DNA of 64,000 nucleotides from Brucepastera parasyntrophica (GCF_022376835.1 NZ_CP084606.1:1-64000), one strand, 5' to 3'. Shown: positions 1-10,653, counted from the stretch's first letter. Notes: a model not told the origin generated them from the sequence alone. A program made the numbers and translations.

Positions 1-2036
1 ATGGCGCAGAATAATACGGTAAAACGGCGTATTTCAGAGCTGGAAAAACAGATCAGAAATCATCAGGAATTATATTACAATGGAAACCCTGAAATATCCG
101 ACGCTGATTTTGATAAACTCTGGGATGAACTGAAGGAACTTGATCCTGATAATACTATTTTTTCCACAATAAACTCCGAATCAACAGAGGGTTTTTCAAA
201 AGAATACCATCTTATCCCCATGGGCAGTCAGGACAAGGCTTCTGATCCGGCTGCTTTTGAAAAATGGGCGGAAAAGATGCCCTTTACGGAATTTCTGGTC
301 CAGTACAAACTTGATGGTGCGAGCCTGGAGCTTCAGTATGAAAACGGCCGCTTTTCGAGGGCGGTAACCCGCGGCGACGGAAGAATCGGCGATGATATTA
401 CACAGAATGCGAAAAAAATGCAGGGAGTCATACCGGTCCTGACCGGAGATTTTGCGCCGGACGGGACTCATCCCTTTTTCGGCGGAGTCCGCTGTGAAGT
501 TATTATGCCGCGGAATGTATATGAATCTTTTTATTCCGACAAGGCGAACCGGAGAAATGCGGCAAATGGTCTGATGAAACGCAAGGACGGCAGCGGCAGC
601 GAACATCTCCGTGTTATCTGTTATGATGCCGCCGCCGGAATGCCGGGAAGTCCTTTCACGGGATATTCCCCGTTTCATGATGAAAAGTCAAAGCTTGCGT
701 GGCTCGAACAGCAGGGGTTTTCAGTAGTCCCTACAACGGCATGTGAATCGGTTCAGGAAGTTATTGATTACCGCGCCCATATTATGGATATCCGTTCATC
801 CATTGACTATGATATTGACGGGCTGGTTATAAAAGGAAATGAAATTGACCCTGACGATCTTGCGCGTTCCCGGCCGGAAAAACAGATTGCATTCAAATTC
901 AGCCTTGAAGAGGCCATAACCGTTCTCCGTGAAGTGGAGTGGAGCGAATCGGGCGTAACCTATACGCCCATCGCAAAGGTCGATCCGGTCCAGCTTGCGG
1001 GAACAACCGTACAAAGGGCAAATCTTTCCAATCCGAACAGCATAGCGGCCCTGAATCTCCGGATCGGCAGCAGGGTTGTTATTACAAAAAGAGGGGAAAT
1101 AATTCCGAAAATAGAGGCTCTTGTTGAAAACCCGGCTGATTCCCGGCCTATTGTTCAGCCGCAAACCTGTGATACCTGCGGCACGGACCTTACGGATGAG
1201 GGGACGCGGCTGTACTGTCCGAATCCCTCCTGCCCGAAACTGATACATCACCGGCTGGAAAAATGGATACAGGTGCTTGACATCAGGGATTTTGGCATTA
1301 TTCTTATAAAGAGAGTGTTCGAATCCGGACGGGTGCGGTCTATTCCTGATTTGTATACGCTCACGGAAACCGAACTCGCTTCTTTTGACCGCATGGGAGC
1401 ATTAAGCGCAAAAAAAGTACTTAAGTCGCTGCATTCCAAAAAAATATTACTCTTGCTGCCTTTGTCGCCGGTTTTGACATTGAAGGAATAGGCGAGGTTA
1501 TGGTGGAAAAACTGGCTGCGGCCGGTTATAACACGCTTGATAAACTTTTTGCGGCGTCTGAACAGGATTTGGCAAATGTGTATCAGTTTGGCGATGTTCT
1601 TGCGCATGCCCTTAAAGAGGGGCTTGAATCCTGCCGTCCGGAGATGGAAGAATTGCTTTCTTCCGGGGCCATTTCTATCTTGCCTCCTGAAAAAGAAGGC
1701 CCGCTTACAGGGAAAAGCTTCTGTTTTACCGGCGAGCTTACAACTATGAAGCGTTCTGAAGCTGAAGCCCTGGTTAAATCGCTCGGCGGAATGATTAAAA
1801 CTTCAGTTACGAAGGGCCTTTCATATCTGGTTACCAATGATCCTTCTTCGGGTTCTTCGAAAAATGAAAAGGCCCGGAAATCGGGTATTCCGGTGCTGGA
1901 TGAGAAGGCTTTTTTGGCGCTGACCAGCGGAATTGCTTCCGCAGGCGAATTCCCCGAATCTGATGATACGGAAAAATCGCCCGGCAGACAGGAAAAGCAA
2001 ATAAACGACAGGAATCAACTGGAACTTGATATATGA
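1..2036 (+). CDS. ligA: NAD-dependent DNA ligase LigA (frameshifted at an A7 run)
   Basis: LigA seals nicks in duplex DNA using NAD+ during replication and repair. The N-terminal adenylation domain shows the KLDG motif with nucleophile Lys103. It is followed by the OB fold, a four-cysteine zinc finger (near residues 395-415, CDTCG...CPNPSCPK), helix-hairpin-helix segments and a C-terminal BRCT domain (PLTGKSFCFTGEL onward). The frame that starts at 1 stops at 1491. The remainder continues in another frame to 2036. One extra A in the A7 run at 1438-1444 restores a continuous reading (NITLAAFVAGFDIEGIGEV), so this is one gene of about 678 residues, a normal LigA length. The loss is probably a homopolymer error. 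The stop overlaps the next gene by 4 nt. The window begins exactly at the ATG, so upstream signals are not visible. Confidence 0.95.
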
Positions 2037-2524
2037 AGACGCTGGTGCATCATCCTTTACAGCCAGTGTATAACAGTGAAAGCCATACGCTTATACTCGG
2101 GACCATGCCTTCTCCTGTATCCCGAAAAGAAGGTTTTTATTATGCCCACGCGCAAAACCGTTTTTGGCGGGTACTTTCAATCATTTTTGCTGTTCCCTTT
2201 CCGGAGGCAGTAGAAGAAAGAAAAAAGCTGGTGCTTTCCAGGGGAATTGCCTTATGGGATGTGCTGGCTTCCTGTGATATAGAAAAAGCTGCCGACTCCT
2301 CAATACAAAACCCAGAGCCGAATGATATCCCGGGGATTCTGAAAAAAACGAATATTACAAAAATATATACGACCGGACAAAAGGCCGGGGACCTGTATGC
2401 GAAACTGTGTTTCCCCTATACGGGAATTAAGGCTGAAGTTTTGCCCTCAACAAGTCCGGCTAACCGGAGGTATCCGCTTGATGTACTGGTGGAAAAATAC
2501 AGTGTTTTAAGGCGGCCCGGATAA
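2033..2524 (+). CDS. DNA-deoxyinosine glycosylase (UDG superfamily)
   Basis: A 163-residue member of the uracil-DNA glycosylase superfamily, closest by motif to the hypoxanthine/deoxyinosine glycosylase group (family 6), which removes deaminated purines to start base excision repair. Visible signatures are GTMPSPVS near residue 24, GFYYAHAQNRFW near residue 34 (the Asn-Arg-Phe-Trp segment forms the base pocket and carries the catalytic-loop Asn), and the C-terminal LPSTSPAN motif. It overlaps ligA by 4 nt (ATGA), implying translational coupling and a shared repair function. There is no signal peptide, so it is cytoplasmic. Assignment to the deoxyinosine family rather than a Mug-like enzyme rests on remembered motif shape. 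Confidence 0.82.
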   Translation: MKTLVHHPLQPVYNSESHTLILGTMPSPVSRKEGFYYAHAQNRFWRVLSIIFAVPFPEAVEERKKLVLSRGIALWDVLASCDIEKAADSSIQNPEPNDIPGILKKTNITKIYTTGQKAGDLYAKLCFPYTGIKAEVLPSTSPANRRYPLDVLVEKYSVLRRPG

Positions 2525-3133
2525 ATGCGGAAAAAATCACATAAAAAAGTATTGATAATATGCTCACTCCTCTTCGTTATTGCAGGGACCGTTTTCCTGT
2601 TTCAGTTTTTATTCTTCTACAAATGGTTCAATAATTTTGATGTGCATTTTGAACGTCTTATGATACAGGAAGGCAGGCTTCCCGTTACAGTTACCATGTA
2701 CGGACGGAGCGTTGATACACTGAGCGGGCGTATCGCGTTTTATACGGCAGATGAAAGGCTTATCGGGACCATAGAGCGGTCCTGGACAGGGTGGGAGCTC
2801 AAAATAGATTGCATACTTGTCGGCAGCAAAAACGGCTGGCTTGTCTTTCCCTACCAGATATCAACCGATGAAACTTCGCGCGGAAAAGGTATTGACGCAA
2901 TTCCGCAATACAGCAGAAAGGGTCTACCCGCCCTTTATGAATCGGAAAACCTGACGGACGCGGAGCGCAAAAATCTGAAGCGCCTGTTCCGTATTGTGAA
3001 AACCGAGCAATGGCTGCCTGATTTTTTCGGCTCGCTTTACCATCAAGCCGTGTCGATACGTTCATTTGAACCGGGCGCAGAATATTATCTGTATATTTCT
3101 AACGACGGGAAACTGAGCCTCAGGATTTATTAA
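2525..3133 (+). CDS. Hypothetical membrane-anchored protein
   Basis: I do not recognise this 202-residue protein. It has a basic N-terminus (MRKKSHKK) and one hydrophobic segment at about residues 9-31, so it is probably an inner-membrane anchor with the rest outside. The remaining part is rich in beta-prone and aromatic residues with no cysteine motif beyond Cys96-type singles and no enzyme signature. It starts directly after the glycosylase stop at 2522-2524 and is probably co-transcribed with ligA. Its stop overlaps the stop of the convergent pcrA gene by 4 bp, leaving no room for a separate terminator. Confidence 0.6.
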   Translation: MRKKSHKKVLIICSLLFVIAGTVFLFQFLFFYKWFNNFDVHFERLMIQEGRLPVTVTMYGRSVDTLSGRIAFYTADERLIGTIERSWTGWELKIDCILVGSKNGWLVFPYQISTDETSRGKGIDAIPQYSRKGLPALYESENLTDAERKNLKRLFRIVKTEQWLPDFFGSLYHQAVSIRSFEPGAEYYLYISNDGKLSLRIY

Positions 3134-5122
3134 TTTCCGAATTTTGCCTTCATTTGCGCAAGAATATCGAGCGCCTGTTCGGCTTCCAGCGCAGTACTCG
3201 GTTCATGATATTCGACGAGGTTTTCCGGAATTTCCTGCAAAAAAGGCGAGGGCGCGCATTCAACGACCCCTCCCATTTTTCTGCGGTGCTGACAGCTCGA
3301 AATGAACAGCTTGTCCTGGGCCCGGGTTATGGCAACGTAAAAAAGCCGGCGTTCTTCTTCTACGCTTCCGTCACCTTCTTCCACGCTGCGGGCGTGGGGA
3401 ATAATACCGTCTTCGGCGCCTATAATAAACACGACGGGAAATTCCAAACCCTTCGCCGCATGAATGGTCATTACATTTACCTTTCCTTTTTCCTCATCTT
3501 CCGTTGTGTCCCTGCTTATCAGGGTAATTCTGTTGAGATAGGCGTACAGGGAGCGGTCAAAATTGTCAGAATCATTTTCCCAGATGGAAATTGAATTGAT
3601 GAGACTTTCTATATTCAGGAATTTATAGCGCGCGGCTTTTTCATTTTTCTGGTATTCCTGTATGAGGTAGCCCCAGTAATCGATTTCATCAATCATTTTT
3701 TTACTTTGGCTGACAGGTTTTTTCCGGAAAGCATCGTACTCCGGCCTTCACTGACAAAATCAATAAATCCGGTCAGCTCTATTTTTGTTTTTTCCGAAAC
3801 CGGCGAATCGGCGGCCGCTGTGAGCGCATTAATGGCCGTCCACACGGAACAATGCCGTGTTGTTGCCAGGGCCGAAATGTCCTCTATCGTTTTCCGCCCG
3901 ATACCGCGGCGGGGCGTATTTATAATCCGCAGCAGATTAATATCATCATCAGGATTTGCAATGACCCTCAGATAACTGATAATGTCCTTGATTTCCTTGC
4001 GCTGAAAAAAGCTGGTCCCGCCTGACAGTATGTACGGAATATTCTGGTTAAGCAGGGATTCTTCAATAGCCCTGCCCAGGGTATTGGAACGTATGAGAAT
4101 TCCAAAATCCGAATACTGTCTTTTTTCATTCATCCGTATGGTCTGTATCATGTCGGCGACAAAATCAGCCTCTTCAGCCTCATTTTCCGGGATGTATATT
4201 TCAATGGGTTTTCCCGAATCCTTGCCTGACCAGAGAGACTTTTTCTTTCTGTTCGTATTGTTTGAAATAACGCCGTTTGCCGCGGCAAGAATAGTGCCGG
4301 TTGACCGGTAATTCTGTTCAAGTTTTATTTCCCTGAAATCCGGAAAATCCTGCTCGAACATCAGGAGGTTTTCATAATTTGCGCCGCGCCATGAGTAAAT
4401 GGACTGATCGTCGTCTCCGACCACGCAGACATTTTTATCGGCGAGACAGTGCATGAATTCATACTGCTGTTTGCTCGTATCCTGAAACTCATCAACCAGA
4501 ATATATTTGAACCGTTCCCGGTATTTTGCAAGAATTTCAGGATATTCCCTGAATATTTTAATCGGAAGAACTATGAGGTCATCAAAATCGACCGCATTGA
4601 AAAGCTTCAGGCCTTTCTGATATTCCTCATATAATTTGCGGTACTGGTCATTTGCGGACTCCCAGGTCCACCGTCCTATTTTTATATTGGAAAAAAGATT
4701 TCCTATCTTGTAAACATCAAGGGCGTCTGCGGTAAATCCGAGCTCACGGCCGGTCTCCTTGATCAGCTGGTTCCGGTCAACTTCGTCATAAATACTGAAA
4801 TTCTCTCTCCAGCCAAGATTCCTGATTTCTTCCCGCAAAATCCGTACGCCAAAGGCGTGAAATGTGCTCACTGTCAGCATTTGCAGTTTTTTGCCGGTCA
4901 GTTCCTTTATGCGCGCTGACATTTCCCGGGCCGCCTTATTGGTAAAAGTCAGGGCAAGAATCTGTGACTGGGGAACCCCGAATCCAGCATATAAGCTATC
5001 CGGTATGTAATAACCCGGGTTTTTCCCGAGCCCGCCCCCGCTATAATAAGCGTGGGACCGTCGATTGCCGTAACGGCTTCGTATTGTTTTTCATTCAGTT
5101 CATTCCGATAGTCATGATGCAT
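3130..5122 (-). CDS. pcrA: UvrD/PcrA-type superfamily 1 DNA helicase (two frameshifts)
   Basis: An ATP-dependent 3'-5' DNA helicase acting in excision repair and in clearing replication obstacles. Reading from ATG 5122 gives the Walker A segment AGAGSGKT. Then follow [10 protein letters not shown] (motif Ia), DEFQDT (motif II), [13 protein letters not shown] (motif III), a long 2B region, and the C-terminal motifs [16 protein letters not shown] and [11 protein letters not shown]. Two one-base losses break it. One lies in the GGGG/CCCC pair at 4970-4979; after correction the reading is [13 protein letters not shown]. The other is in the T7 run at 3696-3702, where corrected reading gives [13 protein letters not shown]. 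Restored length is about 664 residues, slightly short of typical PcrA but complete in motifs. The gene is divergent from the flagellar operon. Confidence 0.93.
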
Positions 5123-5185
5123 TGAAAGTGGAGTATACCAGATTTGATATGATTAAACCAGCAAAACATGAACATTTTTGCGCAG

Positions 5186-5291
5186 TATACTCCTTTAATT
5201 TAAGTTTCTGGTATAAAGAATTAGCTAATTCTTTATACCAGAAACACTTACAATCGGATATAGTCAAATAATCTTAAATTATTTGACTATA
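5186..5291 (+). repeat. Double-palindrome repeat element, copy 1
   Basis: First of four copies of a roughly 105-bp element. It begins TATACTCCTTTAA, then has a perfect 42-nt palindrome at 5204-5245 (two 21-nt arms around the AG/CT centre), a linker (ACTTACAATCGGA), and a second hairpin with arms TATAGTCAAATAAT (5259-5272) and its complement (5278-5291) around CTTAA. It sits between pcrA and the flagellar promoter. Relative to copies 2-4 one arm base is G and its partner C, where the others have A and T, so the pairing is conserved. Confidence 0.9.
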
Positions 5292-5308
5292 TATGCCCTG
5301 AAATACTC

Positions 5309-5338
5309 TTGTACAGTCCCGCATTTCATGTTTATAAT
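5309..5338 (+). promoter_or_regulatory. Putative sigma-70-type promoter of the flagellar operon
   Basis: TTGTAC at 5309-5314 and TATAAT at 5333-5338 are separated by 18 nt, about 48 nt upstream of the flbB start. No sigma-28-like box was seen here. The promoter follows directly after repeat copy 1. It is inferred from consensus match only. Confidence 0.5.
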
Positions 5339-5385
5339 TGAATATATAGTGCCTCACAGGGATTTGTTACCACAAGGGGGAAATC

Positions 5386-6008
5386 GTGGCAAAACGCGGT
5401 ACCGTTGGCCGGGTAATTGTACTTCTTATTCTCATTATACTGCTTGTTATGGGCGGAATTCTTTGGTTCGATTATCTGGGAATAATAGAATCCCGCCGTT
5501 TTTTTAACCCCATATATTCGCTTTTGGGAATGACACCGGCTACCGGTATCTCAACTCTTCCCCAGGAGGCCGGCGACCTTGATATAGACCGCATTGCCAA
5601 GCGCCTGGAATCGGTAGACCTCCGTTCTCAGGAACTCGATCAGCGCGAAAAAGACCTTGACCGCAAGGAAGGCGAGCTTCTTCAGATGTCCCAGGAGATA
5701 GATGACAAACTCGCTTCTATTGAAGAAAGAGAACAGACCTTTGCTTCGATTATGCAGCAGACGGAAGACCGCGACAGAAATATCCGGCAGATTGCTGATT
5801 ATATAAACGGTATGCCCCCCAGCGAGCTGTTGACAATCTTCTGGCCATGGAAGACCAGGATATTATTGACGTTCTGAGGGCCGTGGAAGCCACAGCCTCC
5901 GCAGCGGGCCAGAATTCTTCGGTCGCCTACTGGTTTTCTCTTATGCCTCCTGCCCGGGCCGCTGAAATACAGCGGAAAATGGCGAATAAACCGATTTCTC
6001 TTCCGTAA
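5386..6008 (+). CDS. flbB: Periplasmic flagellar collar protein FlbB (frameshifted at a C6 run)
   Basis: FlbB is a spirochaete-specific protein that anchors the periplasmic flagellar collar around the motor and helps recruit stators. The protein has one N-terminal membrane helix (residues about 9-30) and a long charged coiled coil (LESVDLRSQELDQREKDL onward). Its C-terminal domain is MgtE-N-like. The start is GTG 5386 with AAGGGGG 5 nt upstream. The annotated frame ends at 5877, but one extra C in the C6 run at 5815-5820 continues the reading as MPPQRAVDNLLAMEDQDIID through to the stop at 6006-6008, giving about 207 residues. It is the first gene of the flagellar operon and precedes fliK, as flbB precedes flbC/fliK in Borrelia. 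Confidence 0.85.
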
Positions 6009-6149
6009 AAACCGGATTACGGCCCTGTTTCAGACTGAATTCCCGCATTTTATTTATTAAATAAAAAAAACATTTAACTCCTGCTCCTCTTTTTTCGACA
6101 ATTGAAAGGGACAGCCTCACACAGGCTGAAAAACAGGAGGTTTCGAGTG

Positions 6150-7499
6150 ATGCAAACGCTTGACGTTCACTTGCAAAATCCCGTATCCGCATCTCCGCCG
6201 CCGGGCAGTAATGCGGAAAACAGGACCCAGGCAACGGACGAGAGGACGGGAGCTGAAACTGCACGAAACGGAAATTCATTCCTCGCAATGATTGAAAAAA
6301 TGATTGCCGGCACCAGGGAAGGAAAGACGGAACGTACAGTTTCCGTCCTGAATGCAGCCGAAAGAGGAGCAGGTGACGCTGATGTCACGGGTGATGAGAA
6401 CATCCTTACCAAACAAGGGCTCGGCAGGAAAAAACAGACTGCCGATATGAAAAAGAAACATTTCAGTGAAGATACCGCTTTGCCAAATGGTGTGGAAGCA
6501 GCTTTACTAACTTTGAACATGCCTGAGAAGGATGTATCTGTTAGGAAAAATACTGCATCCGCTGAATCTGACGGAGAAATCCTGAAGGTTTCCGGGGCGG
6601 AAGAAAATCTTCTTGAAAATACAGAACATATTGGCTCTCTCCCGGAAAAAAACAATTCCGAAGCCGATATCCGGGCAGCAGTTTTTGCGGGTACAGCCAA
6701 AACAGCCTTAACCCGTTCTGCGGACGAAAAAAGCGGAAACAGTCCGGATAAAAAACTGTCTGTCTCCGGCGATGATGAAGTGAAGAAAAAGGATGCCGGT
6801 TTTCAGGAAAGCGTGAAAAATGCGCCGAAAGCGAAAAAAACGCTTATCAGTGTGCAGGACAGGCGTGACTTTGATATGCAGGCCTTGCATTCCGAAAGCC
6901 AGCCGGCAAAAACCGTTGATATTCATCAGGACGGAACTGCCGATATGACAATCGGGTTCAGAAATGCCGATGGCAGATCTTCATTTTCGGACGCGGGACT
7001 GTCAGCTGCAGGCCGGTCGGACGGAGAAGGGAATCAGACTTTTTCTTCCATGCTTTCGCAGGAACTCAAAGCAAATGCCGCAGATTTCGTAAAAGCAGGC
7101 AGCATTATTCTCCGCAATAATGATACAGGGTTGATAAGACTGACCCTGCATCCAGAATCTCTCGGAAATGTCAAAATAAGCCTTGAATTATCGGGAGACA
7201 AAAAAATAAGCGGCAAAATTATTGTTTCTTCAAAGGAAGCATATGACGCTTTCAATGAAAATCTGGACGGCCTTTCGGAAGCCTTTGTAAAGGGAGGTTT
7301 TGAAAGCGCCGGGTTTGATCTTTCATGGTCCGGAGGGGAAGGGGCAAATTATGGCAGACAGCATGACGGCGGCAGAATCAGCTCGCCGTTTTACGCTTCT
7401 TCCATACCTTCTGTAATGTTGGCTTCGGAAAATGCCGATACAGTGGATAACGGCCATGGATACAGTAAATATACGGCTATGGTCGATGTATTTGCGTAA
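6150..7499 (+). CDS. fliK: Flagellar hook-length control protein FliK
   Basis: FliK measures hook length and triggers the export specificity switch through FlhB. The first 300 residues are low-complexity, rich in Ala, Glu, Lys and Ser, as is normal for the ruler part. The C-terminal Flg_hook domain is recognisable (GLIRLTLHPESLGNVKIS, then SGKIIVSSKEAYDAF). AGGAGG at 6135-6140 supports a start at ATG 6150 or the adjacent GTG 6147; an earlier in-frame start at 6102 lacks a ribosome site. A small hairpin (CAGCCT/AGGCTG) lies at about 6112-6128 in the leader. It corresponds to tap1 at the head of the treponemal flagellar operon and lies directly before flgD. Confidence 0.88.
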   Translation: MQTLDVHLQNPVSASPPPGSNAENRTQATDERTGAETARNGNSFLAMIEKMIAGTREGKTERTVSVLNAAERGAGDADVTGDENILTKQGLGRKKQTADMKKKHFSEDTALPNGVEAALLTLNMPEKDVSVRKNTASAESDGEILKVSGAEENLLENTEHIGSLPEKNNSEADIRAAVFAGTAKTALTRSADEKSGNSPDKKLSVSGDDEVKKKDAGFQESVKNAPKAKKTLISVQDRRDFDMQALHSESQPAKTVDIHQDGTADMTIGFRNADGRSSFSDAGLSAAGRSDGEGNQTFSSMLSQELKANAADFVKAGSIILRNNDTGLIRLTLHPESLGNVKISLELSGDKKISGKIIVSSKEAYDAFNENLDGLSEAFVKGGFESAGFDLSWSGGEGANYGRQHDGGRISSPFYASSIPSVMLASENADTVDNGHGYSKYTAMVDVFA

Positions 7500-7525
7500 C
7501 AGAACGCATAATTGAGGATTGATGA

Positions 7526-7990
7526 ATGGGGACACAAGTGAACGCAGAAATGAGTGCCATGGAAAAGGCACAGGTGCGATTGGAAGTTGACAGATTCAAC
7601 AAAGAAATCGCGGTCAATGGAAGGACCCCACAACAGGAACTCGGGAAAGATGATTTTCTCAAACTCCTTATAACACAATTACAGCATCAGGATCCTACTT
7701 CGCCTTTGGAGGACACGCAGTTCATCGCCCAAATGGCACAGTTTTCGAGTCTTGAACAAATGACAAACATGAGCAACAGCTTTGCGCGGCTTGCGTCCCT
7801 TTTGGGCGGATCTGAAGCGGTAAACGCTGTAGGGAAAACTGTTGATCTGGAACTTGACGAGTCGACAGTTACCGGAATTATTACTGCGGCAACCCGCGGA
7901 GATGCTCCGGAGGTTAAGGTAAACGGCCAATGGTATGACTGGGCGGCAGTAAAAACGGTATATGCAAACGAAGGAGAAACAACACTATGA
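7526..7990 (+). CDS. flgD: Flagellar hook capping protein FlgD
   Basis: FlgD caps the growing hook and allows FlgE subunits to polymerise. This 154-residue protein has the hallmark segment [19 protein letters not shown] followed by [17 protein letters not shown], and a short C-terminal beta domain with the conserved tryptophans of [11 protein letters not shown]. It is shorter than enteric FlgD (about 230), as is usual in spirochaetes. The start at 7526 follows GAGG. The 3' end overlaps flgE by 4 nt, indicating coupling of cap and hook synthesis. Confidence 0.93.
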   Translation: MGTQVNAEMSAMEKAQVRLEVDRFNKEIAVNGRTPQQELGKDDFLKLLITQLQHQDPTSPLEDTQFIAQMAQFSSLEQMTNMSNSFARLASLLGGSEAVNAVGKTVDLELDESTVTGIITAATRGDAPEVKVNGQWYDWAAVKTVYANEGETTL

Positions 7991-9378
7991 TGCGATCACT
8001 TTTTTCCGGTGTATCCGGAATGCAGAATCACCAGACACGCATGGACGTAATTGGTAATAACATCTCGAACGTAAATACAACCGGTTTTAAAAGAGGCCGG
8101 GTAAACTTTCAGGACCTGCTTTCGCAGCAGATGAGCGGAGCTGCCCGGCCCACGGACGAACTTGGCGGTGTGAATCCGAAAGAAGTCGGGCTTGGTATGA
8201 ACATAGCAAGTATTGATACTATCCATACTCAGGGATCGCTCCAGACCACCGGAGTCCAGACTGACATTGCCATACAGGGAAATGGTTTTTTTGTAGTGAA
8301 GTCAGGCGAAAAGACCTATTTTACCCGGGCGGGAAATTTCGGCGTTGACAATGAAGGTACTCTTGTTAATCCGGCAAACGGAATGCGGGTGCAGGGCTGG
8401 ATGGCTCAGGATGTTGACGGACAGCGCATTCTTAATACCTCAGCCCAGACCGAGGACCTCATTATTCCGATCGGCCAGAAGATAGAAGCAAAAGCCACCA
8501 CTAATGTTGATTATGCCTGTAATCTTGATAAGCGGATTCCTGAAATACCCGAGGGAGCTTCACAGGCTGACATCCTTACTTCCACATGGGAAACAACCTT
8601 CGATATTTATGACAGTTTCGGTGACAGGCATGATCTCCGTGTCCTTTTTACGCGCGTTCCCGGGACCCAGAACCAGTGGCAGGGTACAGTACTCGTTGAC
8701 CAGCGCTTCGGAGACGCTCCCGAAACCCGCGTAGGCATGGGTACAACCGACGGAACCGAAAACAACTTTATCATTGATTTTGATAATAACGGAATGCTCG
8801 CCGGGGTAACCGATACTGCCGGAAACGGTTCAGCTGAAACCGGAAATATCAGTGTAATGGTTTCCTACAATGTCGTCGGAGCAAGTCCCGACGCTGACGG
8901 GAATCCTGTCCGCCAGACTTTCAATCTGAATCTGGGAAATATTGGTGATGTCAAAAACACGGTAACCCAGTTTGCCGCATCAAGTTCTACCAAGGCTTAT
9001 TCCCAGGACGGAAATGCAATGGGCTATCTTGAAAACTTCAAGATAAACCAGAGCGGGATAATAACCGGGGTGTACAGCAACGGCACAAACCGGACCATCG
9101 GTCAGATTGCAATGGCGAGTTTCTCGAATCAGGGCGGGCTGGAAAAAGCCGGTGAAAATACCTATGTGGAATCAAATAACTCCGGTGTCGCGAATATCGG
9201 TGTGTCCGGAATAGCCGGAAAGGGTAAAATGGTCGCCGGCGCGCTTGAAATGAGCAATGTTGATCTTACCGACCAGCTTACGGATATGATCATAACCCAG
9301 CGCGGTTTCCAGGCGAGTTCAAAGACGATTCAGACATCAGACACTATGCTTGATACCGTGTTGAACCTGAAACGGTAA
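7987..9378 (+). CDS. flgE: Flagellar hook protein FlgE
   Basis: FlgE forms the universal-joint hook. The 463-residue protein has the D0 signature at the N-terminus ([34 protein letters not shown]) and the matching C-terminal heptad region ending [20 protein letters not shown]. Lys165 (codon 8479-8481) and Cys178 (codon 8518-8520) are both present. In Treponema denticola FlgE these residues form the lysinoalanine cross-link that stabilises the spirochaetal hook, and the numbering is identical here. The gene overlaps flgD by 4 nt and is followed by a 256-nt non-coding segment full of hairpins before flbD. Confidence 0.97.
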   Translation: MMRSLFSGVSGMQNHQTRMDVIGNNISNVNTTGFKRGRVNFQDLLSQQMSGAARPTDELGGVNPKEVGLGMNIASIDTIHTQGSLQTTGVQTDIAIQGNGFFVVKSGEKTYFTRAGNFGVDNEGTLVNPANGMRVQGWMAQDVDGQRILNTSAQTEDLIIPIGQKIEAKATTNVDYACNLDKRIPEIPEGASQADILTSTWETTFDIYDSFGDRHDLRVLFTRVPGTQNQWQGTVLVDQRFGDAPETRVGMGTTDGTENNFIIDFDNNGMLAGVTDTAGNGSAETGNISVMVSYNVVGASPDADGNPVRQTFNLNLGNIGDVKNTVTQFAASSSTKAYSQDGNAMGYLENFKINQSGIITGVYSNGTNRTIGQIAMASFSNQGGLEKAGENTYVESNNSGVANIGVSGIAGKGKMVAGALEMSNVDLTDQLTDMIITQRGFQASSKTIQTSDTMLDTVLNLKR

Positions 9379-9400
9379 TATTATAATATAGAATAATGAG

Positions 9401-9613
9401 GCAATTTCAAAACTGAGAAAGTTTTGAAATTGCAACCTTAGATGTAACAAAAGAAAAATTTATTTTTATCAGATATAAAGAAATAGATTTTTCTTTGAAA
9501 GAAGCTCATGTTCTTTGAAAAACTTTGTGGTTTTGTACATATTGTTTTTCAAAGAACTGTTTCACAGACTGCCATGTTTGTGATAGACTGGATATATGAC
9601 TGTATATCCAGTC
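9401..9613 (+). repeat. Cluster of four successive hairpins between flgE and flbD
   Basis: The 256-nt gap between flgE and flbD holds four inverted repeats in a row. H1: GCAATTTCAAAAC (9401-9413) and complement (9421-9433). H2: AAAGAAAAATTTATTT (9450-9465) against 9481-9496 with one G-T pair. H3: GTTCTTTGAAAAAC (9510-9523) against 9544-9557. H4: GACTGGATATA (9586-9596) against 9603-9613. None is followed by a T run, so they are not ordinary terminators. The loop of H2 contains GATATAAAG, also found in the first palindrome of the four-copy element. No open reading frame with a ribosome site was seen here. Confidence 0.8.
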
Positions 9614-9634
9614 AGGTAAATTTCAGGACCGGCA

Positions 9635-9832
9635 ATGATACCAGTAACAAGGCTGAACGGAAAACAATATTGGATAAATCCCCATCAGATTGAGGCAATC
9701 GAACTGAATCCTGATGTTACGCTGCATATGCTGTCCGGGAAACATGTCATAGTCCGGGAAAAACCGGATGAAATTATTGACCGCATCATAGCTTATCGTC
9801 AGCTTATCGGCGCTTTTAAAAATGAGGAGTAG
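9635..9832 (+). CDS. flbD: Flagellar protein FlbD (SwrD family)
   Basis: A 65-residue member of the small FlbD/SwrD family, always found next to motA in spirochaetes and Firmicutes; in Bacillus it raises motor torque. The family pattern is clear: MIPVTRLNGKQYWINPHQIE at the start, then a strand with LHMLSGKHVIVREKPDEI. It is cytoplasmic and has no membrane segment. It is the first gene after the hairpin cluster and ends 6 nt before motA. Confidence 0.9.
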   Translation: MIPVTRLNGKQYWINPHQIEAIELNPDVTLHMLSGKHVIVREKPDEIIDRIIAYRQLIGAFKNEE

Positions 9833-9838
9833 GACCGT

Positions 9839-10618
9839 ATGGACATAGCATCGTTCATTGGAGTAGTAGGCGGACTCGGAGTCGTATTTTTCGGAGCCTT
9901 TATGGGAGGCTCCCTCAATGGTTTGATTGATATTCCTTCGGTGTTTATTACGGTTGGCGGCTCCTATATGTGTCTCTTTTTAACCTATCCTCTGTCCTAT
10001 GTTATTGGTATATTCAGTGTAATGGGCCGTGTATTCAAAACCTATGATTATGGAGAAAAAACACTGGTCCAGAGACTGGTGGCCTTTTCAGAAAAGGCCA
10101 GGCGCGAAGGTATTCTTGCCCTGGAAGAAGAAATCCAGGATCTTGATGATGAATTCATGAGAAACGGACTGCGGCTTGTGGTCGACGGCACTGACGGTGA
10201 AATAATCCGCACCCTTATGGAGAACGAACTCAGCCAGATGGAAGCCCGGCATATGACCTGGATCTCTGTTGTAAATGCCTGGGCAACTCTGGGCCCCGGT
10301 TTTGGTATGTTGGGTACCGTTATCGGACTTATTGGTATGTTGAACAACCTTGAGGACAAAAGTTCGCTTGGTCCGAATATGGCCGTTGCTCTTGTTACCA
10401 CCCTGTACGGCTCTCTGCTGCAAAACTGGCTGTTTGTTCCTATCGCAGGAAAGCTTGGATACCAGAATTCGCTTGAAGTGAAATCAAAGGAAATGGTTAT
10501 TGAAGGGGTCCTCACCATACAGGCGGGCGATAATCCCCGCATTCTGGCCCAGAAAATGCTTACCTATCTGTCTCCGAAGGATAGAAAAGTAATAGAAGAA
10601 GAAGTGCTTAAGGATTAA
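9839..10618 (+). CDS. motA: Flagellar motor stator protein MotA
   Basis: MotA and MotB form the stator ion channel that drives flagellar rotation. This 259-residue protein has four membrane helices (about residues 5-25, 33-55, 148-170 and 182-202) and the large cytoplasmic loop between the second and third. The conserved segment [20 protein letters not shown] contains the channel-lining prolines. The charged residues of the loop that contact FliG lie near residues 85-115. It lies between flbD and motB with short spacing. Confidence 0.95.
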   Translation: MDIASFIGVVGGLGVVFFGAFMGGSLNGLIDIPSVFITVGGSYMCLFLTYPLSYVIGIFSVMGRVFKTYDYGEKTLVQRLVAFSEKARREGILALEEEIQDLDDEFMRNGLRLVVDGTDGEIIRTLMENELSQMEARHMTWISVVNAWATLGPGFGMLGTVIGLIGMLNNLEDKSSLGPNMAVALVTTLYGSLLQNWLFVPIAGKLGYQNSLEVKSKEMVIEGVLTIQAGDNPRILAQKMLTYLSPKDRKVIEEEVLKD

Positions 10619-10653
10619 CCGGCGGAACCTGGCAATCAGAGGGGAGAATCATA

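Noticed and set aside
1438-1444. Programmed frameshifting or transcriptional slippage in ligA and other A-run genes
   Set aside because: The same one-base loss also affects short C and G runs in unrelated genes, which do not slip, so a sequencing cause is simpler.
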